From assembly GCA_026002935.1 (NCBI GenBank), contig BPGH01000001.1:1227965-1291964 (forward strand): DNA of 64,000 nt, in the 5' to 3' direction. Below, in pieces: positions 38,126 through 47,390 of this stretch (positions are counted from its first letter, which is position 1; each line of letters begins with the position of its first letter). The notes beneath the pieces were generated by a model. The model had not been told where the DNA came from. It saw only the letters and a list, made by a program, of their open reading frames with translations, and made no database searches. The DNA is from Acidimicrobiia bacterium (GTDB lineage: Bacteria; Actinomycetota; Acidimicrobiia; IMCC26256; PALSA-610). The translations under genes were made by a program, and so were the position numbers.

Positions 38126-38580
38126 CCCGCCGGTGGGCGCCGTGGTTGGCACTCGCGGTGCTCGTCGCGGGCGCGGTCGTGGTGCTGGTGGCGCGCTCGC
38201 AGCCGTCCGGCTCGGTCGAGGCCCGTGCCGGGCGGCTGGAGCGCGAGCTCGCGTGCCCCGTGTGCACCGGGGAGTCGCTCGCCGAGAGCAACGCCCCCGA
38301 GGCGCGTGCGATGCGCGAGGACATGCGCGAGCGCATGCACGCCGGGCAGTCGGACGACGAGATCGTCGCCGCGTACGTCCGTCTCTACGGCGAGCGGGTC
38401 AAGCTCAGGCCCGACGACGGCGGGGTCGCGCTGCTCGCGTGGGGCCTGCCCGTCGTGGCCCTCGTCGCCGGCGGCGCCGCCCTGGTGGCCGCGCTCGTAC
38501 GCTGGAGCCGCACGCCGCGCCTGCACGCCGCGCCGGAGGACGAGGCACTGGTCGCGCGCGCCCGGGAGGGACGCCCGTGA
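38122..38580 (+). CDS. ccmH: Cytochrome c maturation protein CcmH
   Basis: 152 residues: N-terminal helix, then the redox motif ELACPVCTGESLAESNAPEA (CxxC), then DMRERMHAGQSDDEIVAAYV, and a C-terminal helix (VALLAWGLPVVALVAGG). The usual RCxxCQNQ form is altered to CPVCTGES, a common variant. Couples apocytochrome reduction to CcmF. The stop overlaps ccmI. Confidence 0.9.
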   Translation: MTRRWAPWLALAVLVAGAVVVLVARSQPSGSVEARAGRLERELACPVCTGESLAESNAPEARAMREDMRERMHAGQSDDEIVAAYVRLYGERVKLRPDDGGVALLAWGLPVVALVAGGAALVAALVRWSRTPRLHAAPEDEALVARAREGRP

Positions 38581-39410
38581 CGGCGCTCGACCGTGACGCG
38601 CTCGAGGCGGAGCGGGACTTCCTGTTGCGGTCGCTCGACGACCTCGAGGCGGAGTACGCGGCCGGGAACGTCGACGAGGACACCTACCGGCTGCTGCACG
38701 ACGACTACACCGCGCGGGCGGCGGCCGCGATCCGCGCGCTCGACGGCGGCGCCGACCGCGACGGGCCGGGCCCGCTCGACCCGCCGCGTCCGCGCGCGCC
38801 GTGGTGGGCACGGCTCACCGCCGTGGCCGTCGTCGCCGCGTTCGCGCTCGGCGGCGCGCTCGCGCTCACCCGCGCGGTCGGGACGAGGGCACCCGGCGGG
38901 ACGATCACCGGCAACTCGCAGGCGGCGGCCGGCGACGACCTCGACGCGTTGCGCGGGGCGGCGGAGGCGGCGCCCGACGACTACCGCGCCCGGATCGCCT
39001 ACGCGCGCGCCCTGCTGGGCGAGGACCCTCCCGAGGCGCTCGCGCAGTACGACGCCGCCCGGCGCATCGACCCGTCGCAGCCGGAGCCACCGACCTACAT
39101 CGGCTGGATCACCGCGCTCGCGGCCCGGGGCTCGGAGGCGGGCCCGCAGCGCGAGGCGCTGGTCGAGGAGGCGCTCGGCTGGTTCGACCGCGCGCTCGCG
39201 CTCGACGGCGAGTACGAGGACGCCTACGTGTTCCGCGGCCTCGTGCGGCTCGACGTGCTCGGCGACCCGGCCGCCGCGGTCGGGGACCTCCAGCGGTTCC
39301 TCGCCCTCGCGCCGTCCGACCACCCGATGCGCGCCGTCGTGCTCGGCGCGCTGGAGCGGGCCGTCGCGGCGTCGGGGGGCGCGGGCGGTAGCGTGACCAC
39401 CTCGCCCTGA
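38577..39410 (+). CDS. ccmI: CcmI-like TPR protein
   Basis: 277 residues. The N-terminal cytoplasmic coiled part (LEAERDFLLRSLDDLEAEYAA) matches the CcmI start, but here the domain precedes, rather than follows, the first helix (RLTAVAVVAAFALGGALAL). TPR units follow (DDYRARIAYARALLGEDPPE; EEALGWFDRALALDGEYEDA). It would hold apocytochromes for CcmFH. GTG 38577 overlaps ccmH. It is the last gene of the ccm operon. Confidence 0.8.
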   Translation: MTALDRDALEAERDFLLRSLDDLEAEYAAGNVDEDTYRLLHDDYTARAAAAIRALDGGADRDGPGPLDPPRPRAPWWARLTAVAVVAAFALGGALALTRAVGTRAPGGTITGNSQAAAGDDLDALRGAAEAAPDDYRARIAYARALLGEDPPEALAQYDAARRIDPSQPEPPTYIGWITALAARGSEAGPQREALVEEALGWFDRALALDGEYEDAYVFRGLVRLDVLGDPAAAVGDLQRFLALAPSDHPMRAVVLGALERAVAASGGAGGSVTTSP

Positions 39411-39435
39411 CCCCGGTTCCCCCGAGGAGCGCCCG

Positions 39436-39912
39436 GTGCCGACACCTCCCGCCCCCCAGACCGACCCGTCGAAGCGCTACCGCACGACGATCACGACCGA
39501 CCGCGGCGCGATCGTGATGGACCTCGACCCGCAGCTCGCGCCGAACACCGTCAACAACTTCGTCGGGCTCGCGCGCGACGGGTACTACGACGGCCTGACG
39601 TTCCACCGTGTCGTCCCCGAGTTCGTCATCCAGGGCGGCTGCCCGGACGGGACCGGCCGGGGCGGCCCCGGCTACCGGTTCGCGGACGAGCCGGTGCGCG
39701 GCGAGTACACGCTCGGCGCCGTCGCGATGGCCAATGCCGGGCCCGACACGAACGGGTCGCAGTTCTTCATCTGCATCGACGACTGCCGCCGCAAGCTCGC
39801 ACCCGACTACAACCTCTTCGGCTACGTGGTCGAGGGCATCGACGTGGCGCAGGCGATCGAGCCCGGCGACGTGATGCGGTCGGTCGTCGTCGAGGAGCGC
39901 GACCGGGACTGA
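39436..39912 (+). CDS. Cyclophilin-type peptidyl-prolyl isomerase
   Basis: 158 residues, no signal peptide. Catalytic and binding elements: GLTFHRVVPEFVIQGGCPDG (the Arg of FHRV), ANAGPDTNGSQFFI and YNLFGYVVEG. Short bacterial cyclophilin of the PpiA/PpiB class, cytoplasmic. GTG 39436 lies 25 nt after the ccmI stop, so it may be read through from the ccm operon. Confidence 0.93.
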   Translation: MPTPPAPQTDPSKRYRTTITTDRGAIVMDLDPQLAPNTVNNFVGLARDGYYDGLTFHRVVPEFVIQGGCPDGTGRGGPGYRFADEPVRGEYTLGAVAMANAGPDTNGSQFFICIDDCRRKLAPDYNLFGYVVEGIDVAQAIEPGDVMRSVVVEERDRD

Positions 39913-39946
39913 CGCACCCGCGCGCGGATCCCGCGAGAATGGGCCC

Positions 39947-40408
39947 GTGCGGATCACGGCGAAGGCGGACTACGCGGTGCGCGCGGCGGCCGAGCTCGCG
40001 GCCGCGCAGCCGGCCGGGAAGCACGTGAAGGGCGAGGTGCTCGCGAGGGCGCAGGGCATTCCGCAGAACTTCCTCGAGAACATCCTCACCGAGCTGCGTC
40101 GCGCGGGCATCGTACGGACGCGCCGCGGTGCCGAGGGCGGCTACCAGCTCGCGCGCCCGGCGAAGGAGGTCACGGTCGCCGACGTGCTGCGCGCGGTCGA
40201 GGGGCCGCTCGCCGCCGTGCAGGGTGTGCAACCACAGGACCTCTCCTACGGCGGCGCCGCACGGAACCTGCCGGAGGTGTGGGTCGCGCTGCGGGCGAGC
40301 CTGCGCGGCGTGCTCGAGCACGTGACGCTCGCCGACCTCGCGTCGGGGCGGCTGCCGAGTGCCGTCACCTCCCGCACACGCGACCCCGACGCATGGTCGC
40401 GGCGCTGA
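39947..40408 (+). CDS. Rrf2-family regulator without Fe-S cysteines
   Basis: 153 residues. The winged helix is typical: MRITAKADYAVRAAAELAA, then ILTELRRAGIVRTRRGAEGGYQLARP and VTVADVLRAVEGPLA. The three Cys that bind [2Fe-2S] in IscR are all absent (the protein has no Cys in the 90-110 region), so it would sense by another route or bind DNA without a cofactor. It converges with the cysteine desulfurase gene. Confidence 0.9.
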   Translation: MRITAKADYAVRAAAELAAAQPAGKHVKGEVLARAQGIPQNFLENILTELRRAGIVRTRRGAEGGYQLARPAKEVTVADVLRAVEGPLAAVQGVQPQDLSYGGAARNLPEVWVALRASLRGVLEHVTLADLASGRLPSAVTSRTRDPDAWSRR

Positions 40409-40417
40409 CCGCCGCGC

Positions 40418-41551
40418 TCACGCGCCGCGCAGCGCGCGCAGGCGCTCCACGATCCCGGGGAGCGCGGTCACGAAGCGTTCGACGTCCGCCGCCGTCGAGG
40501 ACCATCCCACCGAGACCCGCAGCGAGTGGTCGGCGTCGGCGCCCATCGCCGCGAGCACCGGCGACGGCTCGAGCGTCTCGGACGAGCACGACGACCCGGA
40601 GTGCACGGCGACCCCGTGCTGGTCGAGCGCGAGGAGGATCGGCTCGGCCTCCACGCCCTCCACCCCGAGGCACAGGAGGTTCGGCAGCGACCCCTCCGCC
40701 GACGGGTCGCCGTAGCGCCGCACGCCCGGCACGGCCGTCACGACCCCGGCGGCGAGCTCGATCAGGCGGCGCTGCGCGCGTGCCTCGGCCGCCAGGTCGA
40801 TCGCGGTGCACGCCGCGCCGAAGCCCACCCACGCGGGCACGTCCTCGACGCCGCCGCGGCGCGCCCGCTCCTGCGCGCCGCCGACGAGCAGCGGCGGGAT
40901 CCGCAGCCCCCGGCGCACGAGCAGCGCGGCCGCGCCCTTCGGCCCGCCCCACTTGTGGGCCGTCACCGAGCACAGGTCGGCCCCGAGGGCCGCGAACGAC
41001 ACCGGAGCGTGCCCGATCGCGGCGCACGCGTCGACGTGCACCAGGGCCGCCGCCCCGGCTTCGCGCAACCGGGCGCCGACCTCCCCCGCGGGCTGGAGCG
41101 TGCCGACCTCGTGGTTGGCGAGCTGCACCGACACGAGCACGGTGTCGTCGCGCACCGCCGCCACGACCTCGTCTGCGGAGAACCGCCCGCAGCCGTCGAC
41201 CCCGACCACGGTGCACTCCACGCGCGCCCGGTCGATCGCGTCCCGCACCGCGGAGTGCTCGACCGCCGTCGTCACGACGTGCCCGCTGCCCCCCGCCTTC
41301 CCGAGGGCGCCCCACACGGCCGCGTTCACGGCCTCGGTGCCCGACGACGTGAAGACGACCTCACGCGGGCGCGCGTCGAGGAACGACGCGACCTGTTCGC
41401 GCGCCGCCTCCAGCGCCACCCGGGCCCGCCGGCCCTCCGCGTGGAGGCGTCCGGGGTCGGCGGCGTGCTCGCGCAGGTACGGCAGCATCGCCTCGACGAC
41501 CTCGGGCCGGACCGGCGACGAGGAGGCGTGATCGAGGTAGGCGCGCGTCAC
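40418..41551 (-). CDS. Cysteine desulfurase, NifS/IscS type
   Basis: 377 residues. It releases sulfur from cysteine for Fe-S cluster assembly. The PLP lysine is in SVTAHKWGGPKG, the active-site cysteine loop is SGSSCSSETLEPS, and the N-terminus AYLDHASSSPVRPEV is the class signature. The loop length fits the NifS/IscS group rather than SufS. A SufR-like regulator lies 16 bp upstream on the same strand and Mrp is divergent beyond it. Confidence 0.94.
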   Translation of the reverse strand: MTRAYLDHASSSPVRPEVVEAMLPYLREHAADPGRLHAEGRRARVALEAAREQVASFLDARPREVVFTSSGTEAVNAAVWGALGKAGGSGHVVTTAVEHSAVRDAIDRARVECTVVGVDGCGRFSADEVVAAVRDDTVLVSVQLANHEVGTLQPAGEVGARLREAGAAALVHVDACAAIGHAPVSFAALGADLCSVTAHKWGGPKGAAALLVRRGLRIPPLLVGGAQERARRGGVEDVPAWVGFGAACTAIDLAAEARAQRRLIELAAGVVTAVPGVRRYGDPSAEGSLPNLLCLGVEGVEAEPILLALDQHGVAVHSGSSCSSETLEPSPVLAAMGADADHSLRVSVGWSSTAADVERFVTALPGIVERLRALRGA

Positions 41552-41567
41552 GGCCGGCGCTCGGGGA

Positions 41568-42275
41568 TCAGACGCGCGTCACGCAGTGGGCGTCGCCGCC
41601 GGGGCGGCTCTCCTCGATGGTCGGCTGCGTCTCGCCGTAGAGGCCGGCGAGCATGCCCTTGACCATCCCGGTGTCGACCGCGCACAGCACGTGCGGGTAC
41701 TTCGCGGCCGCCTCGCCGAACGGGCAGTGCTCCGCCACGAGCGTCAGCGACGTGCCGCGCGCCTCGGCGTGCGCCGCGTAACCGTGCGCGGTCAGCGCGT
41801 CGGCGACCGTCGCGAGCGCCGCCTTCACCGAACGGTGGCCCTCGCCCGGCTCCATGCGGGCCGCGAGCGCGAGGCCGTACTCGTAGCCGACGGACTCGGC
41901 GAGCCGGCGGGCCTCCTCGACGGGGAGCCGGTCGAGCGCGCGGGCGAGGAGCACGCCGAGCAGGTCGTCGCGCCGCGGCGGGAACGCGAGCTGCGTGTCG
42001 CGGGCGGTCGCCCGGTAGCGCTTCGACGGGCGCCCCGCGGACTCGTGGCGCGCGAGCTCGACCTCCACGTACCCGCCCGCCGCCAGCTTCTCCAGGTGGT
42101 GCCGGGCGACGTTGGGGTGCAGGTCGAAGCGCTCCGCCACCTCGGCGGCCTTCGCGCCGTCGGGCCGGGCCCGCACGAAGAGGTAGATGTCGCGCCGCGT
42201 CGGGTCCCCGAAGGCGGACGTCACGGACGCGACGGCTGCCGCGAACTCGTCCGGGGTGAGTGCTCCCGCGGCCAC
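41568..42275 (-). CDS. SufR-like winged-helix regulator with C-terminal cysteines
   Basis: 235 residues. HTH: FGDPTRRDIYLFVRARPDGAK, then ERFDLHPNVARHHLEKLAAGGYV, and the wing GRPSKRYRATA. The C-terminal domain ends with EHCPFGEAAAKYPHVLCAVD and GGDAHCVTRV, giving three cysteines at the spacing of the Fe-S or metal site in SufR. GTG 42275 is the start. It faces mrp across a palindromic operator, so it likely represses mrp and the nifS gene according to Fe-S status. Confidence 0.85.
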   Translation of the reverse strand: MAAGALTPDEFAAAVASVTSAFGDPTRRDIYLFVRARPDGAKAAEVAERFDLHPNVARHHLEKLAAGGYVEVELARHESAGRPSKRYRATARDTQLAFPPRRDDLLGVLLARALDRLPVEEARRLAESVGYEYGLALAARMEPGEGHRSVKAALATVADALTAHGYAAHAEARGTSLTLVAEHCPFGEAAAKYPHVLCAVDTGMVKGMLAGLYGETQPTIEESRPGGDAHCVTRV

Positions 42276-42288
42276 GCCGGTATTCTAC

Positions 42289-42300
42289 CTACGTACGTAG
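42289..42300. promoter_or_regulatory. Palindromic operator between the SufR-like gene and mrp
   Basis: CTACGTACGTAG is a perfect 12-bp palindrome 13 bp from the regulator start and 23 bp from the mrp start, next to TATTCTAC. Likely the site of the SufR-like protein. Confidence 0.5.
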
Positions 42301-42323
42301 TGGAAATCCTCCGGGAGCCCCGC

Positions 42324-43464
42324 ATGCCCTCCGAGCACGACGTCCTCGAAGCCCTCCGCCCCGTCGAGGACCCGGAGCTGCACCGGTCGATCGTCGACCT
42401 CGACATGGTCCGGGGGGTGCGCGTCGAGGGCGACCGCGTCGCGGTCACCGTCGCCCTCACGGTCGCCGGCTGCCCGCTGCGCACCGAGATCACCCGCCGC
42501 GTCACGGAGGCCGTGGGCGCGCTCCCGGGGGTCGGTGGCGTCGACGTCGACCTCACGGTGATGACCGACGGGGAGCGCCAGGCGCTCGCCCAGCGGCTGC
42601 GGTCCGAGCAGGCCCACGCGCACCCCCACGCCGGGCACGACCACGCCGGCGCGCCGGCCGCCCGGGTCAACCCGTTCACCGACTCGCGCACGCGGGTGCT
42701 CGCGATCGCGTCGGGGAAGGGCGGCGTCGGCAAGTCGTCCGTCACCACCAACCTCGCGGTCGCGCTGGCGCAGCGCGGCCATCGCGTCGCCGCCGTCGAC
42801 GCCGACGTGTGGGGCTTCTCGATGCCGCGCATGCTCGGCATCGACCGGCCCCCCACGGTCATCGACGACATGATCGTGCCGCCGGAGGCGAACGGCGTCA
42901 CCCTCATCTCGATGGGGTTCTTCGCGCGCGAGGACCAGCCCGTCGTGTGGCGGGGCCCGATGCTGCACAAGGCCCTCGAGCAGTTCCTCACCGACGTGCA
43001 CTGGGGCGAGCCGGACTTCCTCGTGGTCGACATGCCGCCCGGCACGGGTGACGTCGCGCTGTCGATGGCGCAGTTCCTCCCGCGTGCGGAGGTGCTGGTC
43101 GTCACCACCCCGCAGCCCGCCGCGCAGAAGGTCGCGCAGCGGGCCGCGTACATGGCCCGCAAGGTCAACCTCACGGTGACGGGCGTGATCGAGAACATGT
43201 CGTGGTTCCGTTGCGACCACGGCGAGCGCTACGAGCTGTTCGGCGCGGGTGGCGGTCAGGAGCTCGCCGACCGGCTCGGGCGTCCCGCTCCTCGGCCAGG
43301 TGCCGCTCGTCCCCGCGCTGCGCGAGGGCGCGGACCACGGCGACCCGATCGTCGTCGCCCGGCCCGACGACGAGGCGTCGGTCGCGTTCCGCGCGATCGC
43401 GGAGCGGGTCGCGGTGGAGCTCGCGCCGAAGCGCATCTACCGCACCGAGCTGCGGATCGTCTGA
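42324..43464 (+). CDS. mrp: Mrp/ApbC Fe-S carrier ATPase (one frameshift)
   Basis: About 379 residues. The N-terminal MIP18/DUF59 domain (VLEALRPVEDPELHRSIVDL) is followed by a His-rich linker (HAHPHAGHDHAG) and the P-loop domain: SGKGGVGKSSVTTNLA, DADVWGFSMPRMLG, VVDMPPGTGD and VIENMSWF. Only one Cys lies in the usual CxxC region (NMSWFRCDHG). One extra G at 43278-43280 shifts the frame; the next frame continues GVPLLGQVPLVPALREG. It carries Fe-S clusters, matching the cysteine desulfurase and SufR-like neighbours. Confidence 0.9.
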
Positions 43465-43502
43465 GCCGGGACGCGCGGGGGCCACCGGGTACAGTCCGCC
43501 GC

Positions 43503-43733
43503 ATGGAAGTTCGCATCGGCGTCGTCCACACCACCCGGGAGCTCGTCGTGGAGACCGACGAGGACGCGGAGTCGGTCGGTCAGCGGGTGGAGCAGGCCCT
43601 CGGCGGTCAGCACACCCTGTTGTGGCTGACCGACTCGAAGGGCAAGCGCGTCGGTGTCCCGACCGACAAGATCGCCTACGTCGAGGTGGCGGCGGATGCC
43701 GGGGAGCGCCAGGTCGGCTTCGGGATCCGGTAG
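43503..43733 (+). CDS. DUF3107 small protein
   Basis: 76 residues: MEVRIGVVHTTRELVVETDE, then LLWLTDSKGKRVGVPTDKIAYVEV. This is a conserved actinobacterial family of unknown function (a mycobacterial relative is annotated TB9.4). It lies 6 nt before the first Get3-like ATPase gene, probably one operon with it. Confidence 0.88.
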   Translation: MEVRIGVVHTTRELVVETDEDAESVGQRVEQALGGQHTLLWLTDSKGKRVGVPTDKIAYVEVAADAGERQVGFGIR

Positions 43734-43739
43734 GCGCCG

Positions 43740-44708
43740 GTGACCGGGCCGGCGCCCGACCTCCTCGAGCGGCGCCTGCTGTTCTTCACCGGCAAGGGCG
43801 GGGTCGGCAAGAGCACGGTGGCGGCCGCCACCGCGCTGCTCGCCTCGTCGATCGGCAAGCGGGTCCTGCTCGTCGAGGTCGACGCGAAGGGCGACGTGCC
43901 CGCCCAGTTCGAGCGGCCCGCCGTCGGGTTCCGGGCCCGGGAGGTGCACCCGGGGGTCCTCGCCATGGCGATGGACACCGAGGAGTCGCTCAAGGAGTAC
44001 CTCCGGCTCAACCTGCGCGTCCCCGTGCTCGGCCGGGTCGGCCCGGTGGCACGCGCGCTGGAGTTCGTCGCGACCGCCGCGCCGGGCGTCAAGGAGATCC
44101 TCACGATCGGCAAGATCTGCTGGGAGGTCCGCGAGGCGATCGAGGGGCGTGCCGACTTCGACCTGGTCGTCGTCGACGCGGCCGCCACCGGGCACGTCGT
44201 CGCGCAGCTCGGCGCTCCCGACTCGATCCGTGAGCTCGTCGACGTCGGCCCCGTGCGCGCCCAGACCGAGTGGCTCTCGCAGATCCTCGCCGACCCGGCG
44301 ATCACCGCGGTCAACGTCGTGACGACGCCCGAGGAGATGCCGGTCGCCGAGACGATCGAGCTGGTCGCCCGGATGCGGGAGCGCCTCGCCGTGCCGCTCG
44401 GCGCCGTGGTCGTGAACCGCGTGCTGCCCGAGCTGTTCACCCACGCTGACGAGGAGGCCTTCGAGGCGCTGCGGCGGCCGGAGGTCGCGCAACGGCTCGA
44501 GCGCCGCGCCGGCCGGGGCACGACCGCGGTCCTCGACGGCGCCCGCCTCGCCGTGTCGCTGCGCCGCACCCGCGCCGTGCACCTCGAGCACCTGCGCGAG
44601 GCGGTCGACCTGCCGCTGCTCTACGTGCCGTACCTGTTCGTGCGCGCCCACGGCCTGCGCGTCACGCGCATGGTGGCCGACGCGCTCGGTGAGGAGCTCG
44701 GGCTGTGA
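43740..44708 (+). CDS. Get3/ArsA-like ATPase, first of a pair
   Basis: 322 residues. The deviant Walker A is FTGKGGVGKSTVAAATALLA with the intermonomer signature lysine (GKGGVGK). Switch motifs DAKGDVPAQFE and VVVDAAATGHVVA, and VNVVTTPEEMPVAET, follow. It resembles the actinobacterial BagA-type protein (Rv3679). No metal-binding cysteines of arsenite pump ATPases. GTG 43740; its stop overlaps the second ATPase's start, so the two are made together. Confidence 0.88.
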   Translation: MTGPAPDLLERRLLFFTGKGGVGKSTVAAATALLASSIGKRVLLVEVDAKGDVPAQFERPAVGFRAREVHPGVLAMAMDTEESLKEYLRLNLRVPVLGRVGPVARALEFVATAAPGVKEILTIGKICWEVREAIEGRADFDLVVVDAAATGHVVAQLGAPDSIRELVDVGPVRAQTEWLSQILADPAITAVNVVTTPEEMPVAETIELVARMRERLAVPLGAVVVNRVLPELFTHADEEAFEALRRPEVAQRLERRAGRGTTAVLDGARLAVSLRRTRAVHLEHLREAVDLPLLYVPYLFVRAHGLRVTRMVADALGEELGL

Positions 44709-45893
44709 CGCCGTCGGGCCTCGAGCAGCTCCTCGCCGCGAAGGAGATCGCCGTGTTCTGCGGCTCGGGGGGCGTCGGCAAGACGTCGGTCGCCGCGGCC
44801 GCGGCGCTCGGCGCCGCGTCCCGGCTCGGTGGCAAGGTGCTCGTGCTGACGATCGACCCCGCCCGCCGGCTGGCGAGCGCGCTCGGGCTCGACGGTCTCG
44901 GCAACCGCGCCCACCGCGTCGACCCGAAGCTCCTCGGCGCGGCCGGGGTCGAGCCGCGGGGCGAGCTGTGGGCCGCGATGCTCGACACGAAGCAGTCGTG
45001 GGACGAGCTCGTGGCGCGCCACGCCCCCGACGAGGAGACCGCCTACCGGATCCTCGAGAACCGCCTCTACCACAACCTCACCGCCCGGTTCGTGCAGAGC
45101 CACGACTACATCGCGATGGAGCGGCTCTACGAGATCCACTCGGCCGGCGAGTACGACCTGATCGTCATCGACACGCCGCCCACCCGCAACGCCATCGACT
45201 TCCTCGAGGCGCCGGCACGGATGGCCGAGTTCTTCGGCGGCCGGCTCCTGCGCTGGCTCACGCTCCCGTACCGGGTCACGGGGCGGCGCGGCAGCCGGGT
45301 GCTCAACGCGGCGAGCCGGCCCTTCTACCAGATCGCCGACCGCATCCTCGGCAGCAAGTTCCTCGAGGACATCGCGGAGTTCTTCCTCAACTTCCAGTCG
45401 ATGTACGACGGGTTCGTCGGCCGGGCGCGGGCCGTCGAGGCGCTGCTGCACGACCGGCGCACGACGTTCGCCGTCGTCACGACGCTGGAGGCCGCGCCGC
45501 TGCACGAGGCGGAGCGGTTCCGCGACGAGCTCGTGACGCGCGGTTTCCACCTCGGCGCGCTCGTGCTGAACAAGACGCTGCCCGACTACCTGCTCGACGC
45601 CGACGGGAAGGCCGCCGCCACCGAGCTCACCGAGCACGCCGCCGCGATCGCCGCAGGACCTGACGTCGCTCGGGATCGACGAGCTCGCGGACGCCGCGCG
45701 CACCGCCCGCGTGCTGCGGACGATCGGGGAGTCGTTCCGGAACTTCTCGGTCGTCGCACTGCGCGAAGCGGAGCTGCGCGGCGAGCTGGCGAGCGTCCCC
45801 GACGTCGTCGCGCGCGTGCCCAACCTCGAGGCGGACGTGAGCGACCTCGAGGGCCTCGTGGCGATCGGCCGGCACCTCTTCGGCGAGGGGTGA
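44705..45893 (+). CDS. Get3/ArsA-like ATPase, second of a pair (one frameshift)
   Basis: About 395 residues. The P-loop is CGSGGVGKTSVAAAAALGAA: the signature lysine of the first partner is Ser here. TIDPARRLASALGL, VIDTPPTRNAIDF and VVTTLEAAPLHEAERF are typical of BagB/Rv3680-like proteins. One extra base at 45651-45655 splits it; the next frame gives DLTSLGIDELADAARTARVL and continues to the stop at 45893. A complementary P-loop pair suggests a heterodimer. Confidence 0.87.
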
Positions 45894-45900
45894 GGGGACC

Positions 45901-47364
45901 GTGACGGTCACGGTGCACGAGCTCGCCCGCATCCGCACGGGCCTGCGCGGCGGGGACCTGCGCCACGTCGAGCGGCTCGTCGCGACGTGGCGCCCGCTCG
46001 CCGACCTCTCGTTCTCCGACCTGCTCGCCCTCGCGCCCATCGCCGGCGAGGAGGGGCACCGCTTCGTCGTCCTCGCGCAGGTGCGGCCGGTCACCGGCCA
46101 GACGAACTACCCGCAGGACCTCGTCGGCAGCGTCGTGGACGAGGTCGAGCGGCCGCTGCTCACCCGGTGCTGGCGGACCGGCGAGATCGTCGAGGGCGAC
46201 ACCGCCGCGCTCGGCTCGAAGGAGCGGATCCGCGTCCAGTGCATCCCGATGCGCCGGGAGGGCCGCCTGATCGGGATCGTCACCCGCGAGGCCCCGATCT
46301 CGTTCATGCGGCGGCTCGGTGAGCTCGAGCGCACGTACCAGGAGGTCTTCGACCGGTTCGCCCGCATGATCGCCGAGGGGGCGTTCCCCTTCCCGGTCGA
46401 CGAGCCCGAGGTCGACGGCGCACCCAGGGTCGGCGACGGGGTCATCGTCCTCGACGCCGAGACCCGCGTCCGGTTCGCGAGCCCCAACGCCGTCAGCTCG
46501 TTGCACCGGATGGGGATCCACGCGTACGCGCAGGGTCAGCTGCTGTCCGACGTCGGGTTCGACGACACGTCGGCCCGGACCGCCATGCACACGCACCTCC
46601 CCGTCGCCGAGGAGATCGAGCGGGGCGAGGTCTCGGTCCTCGTCCAGGTGCTGCCGCTGCTCAGCGGCGGCAAGCCGGTCGGGGCGATCGTCCTCATGCG
46701 TGACGTGAGCGACCTGCGCCGCCGCGACCGCATGCTGCTGTCGAAGGACGCGACGATCCGCGAGATCCACCACCGCGTGAAGAACAACCTCCAGACGATC
46801 GCGTCGCTGCTGCGGCTGCAGACCCGCCGCCTCGCGTCCCCCGAGGCGAAGGCGGCGCTCGCCGAGTCGGAGCGGAGGATCCGGTCGATCGCGATCGTGC
46901 ACGAGACCCTCTCGCGGGAGCCGGGCGACCTCGTCGACTTCAGCGAGATCGTGCGGCCGCTCACGCGACTGGTCGAGGACACCGCGAGCAGTCCCGAGGC
47001 GCAGATCCGCTTCACGGTCGAGGGCGACGCGGGCGAGCTGCCCGGCGAGGTGGCCACGCCGCTCGCCGTCGTGCTCAACGAGCTGATGCAGAACGCCGTC
47101 GACCACGCGTTCCCCGAGGGCACCCGGGACGGCGCCGTGCGCGTCCGGCTGGAGCGCGAGGACGGCGAGCTGCTCGTCGAGGTCGTCGACAACGGGGTGG
47201 GGCTGCCCGCGCAGTTCTCGCTCGACCACTCGCGCGGCCTCGGCCTGTCGATCGTGCAGGCGCTCGTGACCGGCGAGCTCGGCGGGTCGATGGAGATGCG
47301 CGCCGACGGCGGGACGACGGTGCGCGTGCGGATCCCGGTCGCGATGCCGCGCGTCGACCTGTGA
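45901..47364 (+). CDS. pdtaS: PdtaS-like sensor histidine kinase
   Basis: 487 residues, cytoplasmic. The N-terminal GAF-like domain (residues 1-140) and a PAS-like domain (about 170-275) precede the HisKA_2 motif TIREIHHRVKNNLQTIASLL and a HATPase domain (LNELMQNAVDHAFPEG, VVDNGVGLPAQF, GLGLSIVQALV). It is like mycobacterial PdtaS, which signals to the RNA-binding antiterminator PdtaR. No pdtaR gene is adjacent. GTG 45901 lies 7 nt after the ATPase pair. In mycobacteria pdtaS sits beside whiB1, as a whiB gene does here. Confidence 0.9.
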   Translation: MTVTVHELARIRTGLRGGDLRHVERLVATWRPLADLSFSDLLALAPIAGEEGHRFVVLAQVRPVTGQTNYPQDLVGSVVDEVERPLLTRCWRTGEIVEGDTAALGSKERIRVQCIPMRREGRLIGIVTREAPISFMRRLGELERTYQEVFDRFARMIAEGAFPFPVDEPEVDGAPRVGDGVIVLDAETRVRFASPNAVSSLHRMGIHAYAQGQLLSDVGFDDTSARTAMHTHLPVAEEIERGEVSVLVQVLPLLSGGKPVGAIVLMRDVSDLRRRDRMLLSKDATIREIHHRVKNNLQTIASLLRLQTRRLASPEAKAALAESERRIRSIAIVHETLSREPGDLVDFSEIVRPLTRLVEDTASSPEAQIRFTVEGDAGELPGEVATPLAVVLNELMQNAVDHAFPEGTRDGAVRVRLEREDGELLVEVVDNGVGLPAQFSLDHSRGLGLSIVQALVTGELGGSMEMRADGGTTVRVRIPVAMPRVDL

Positions 47365-47390
47365 GGCGGGTGCCGCGCGACCCGCGCGGG

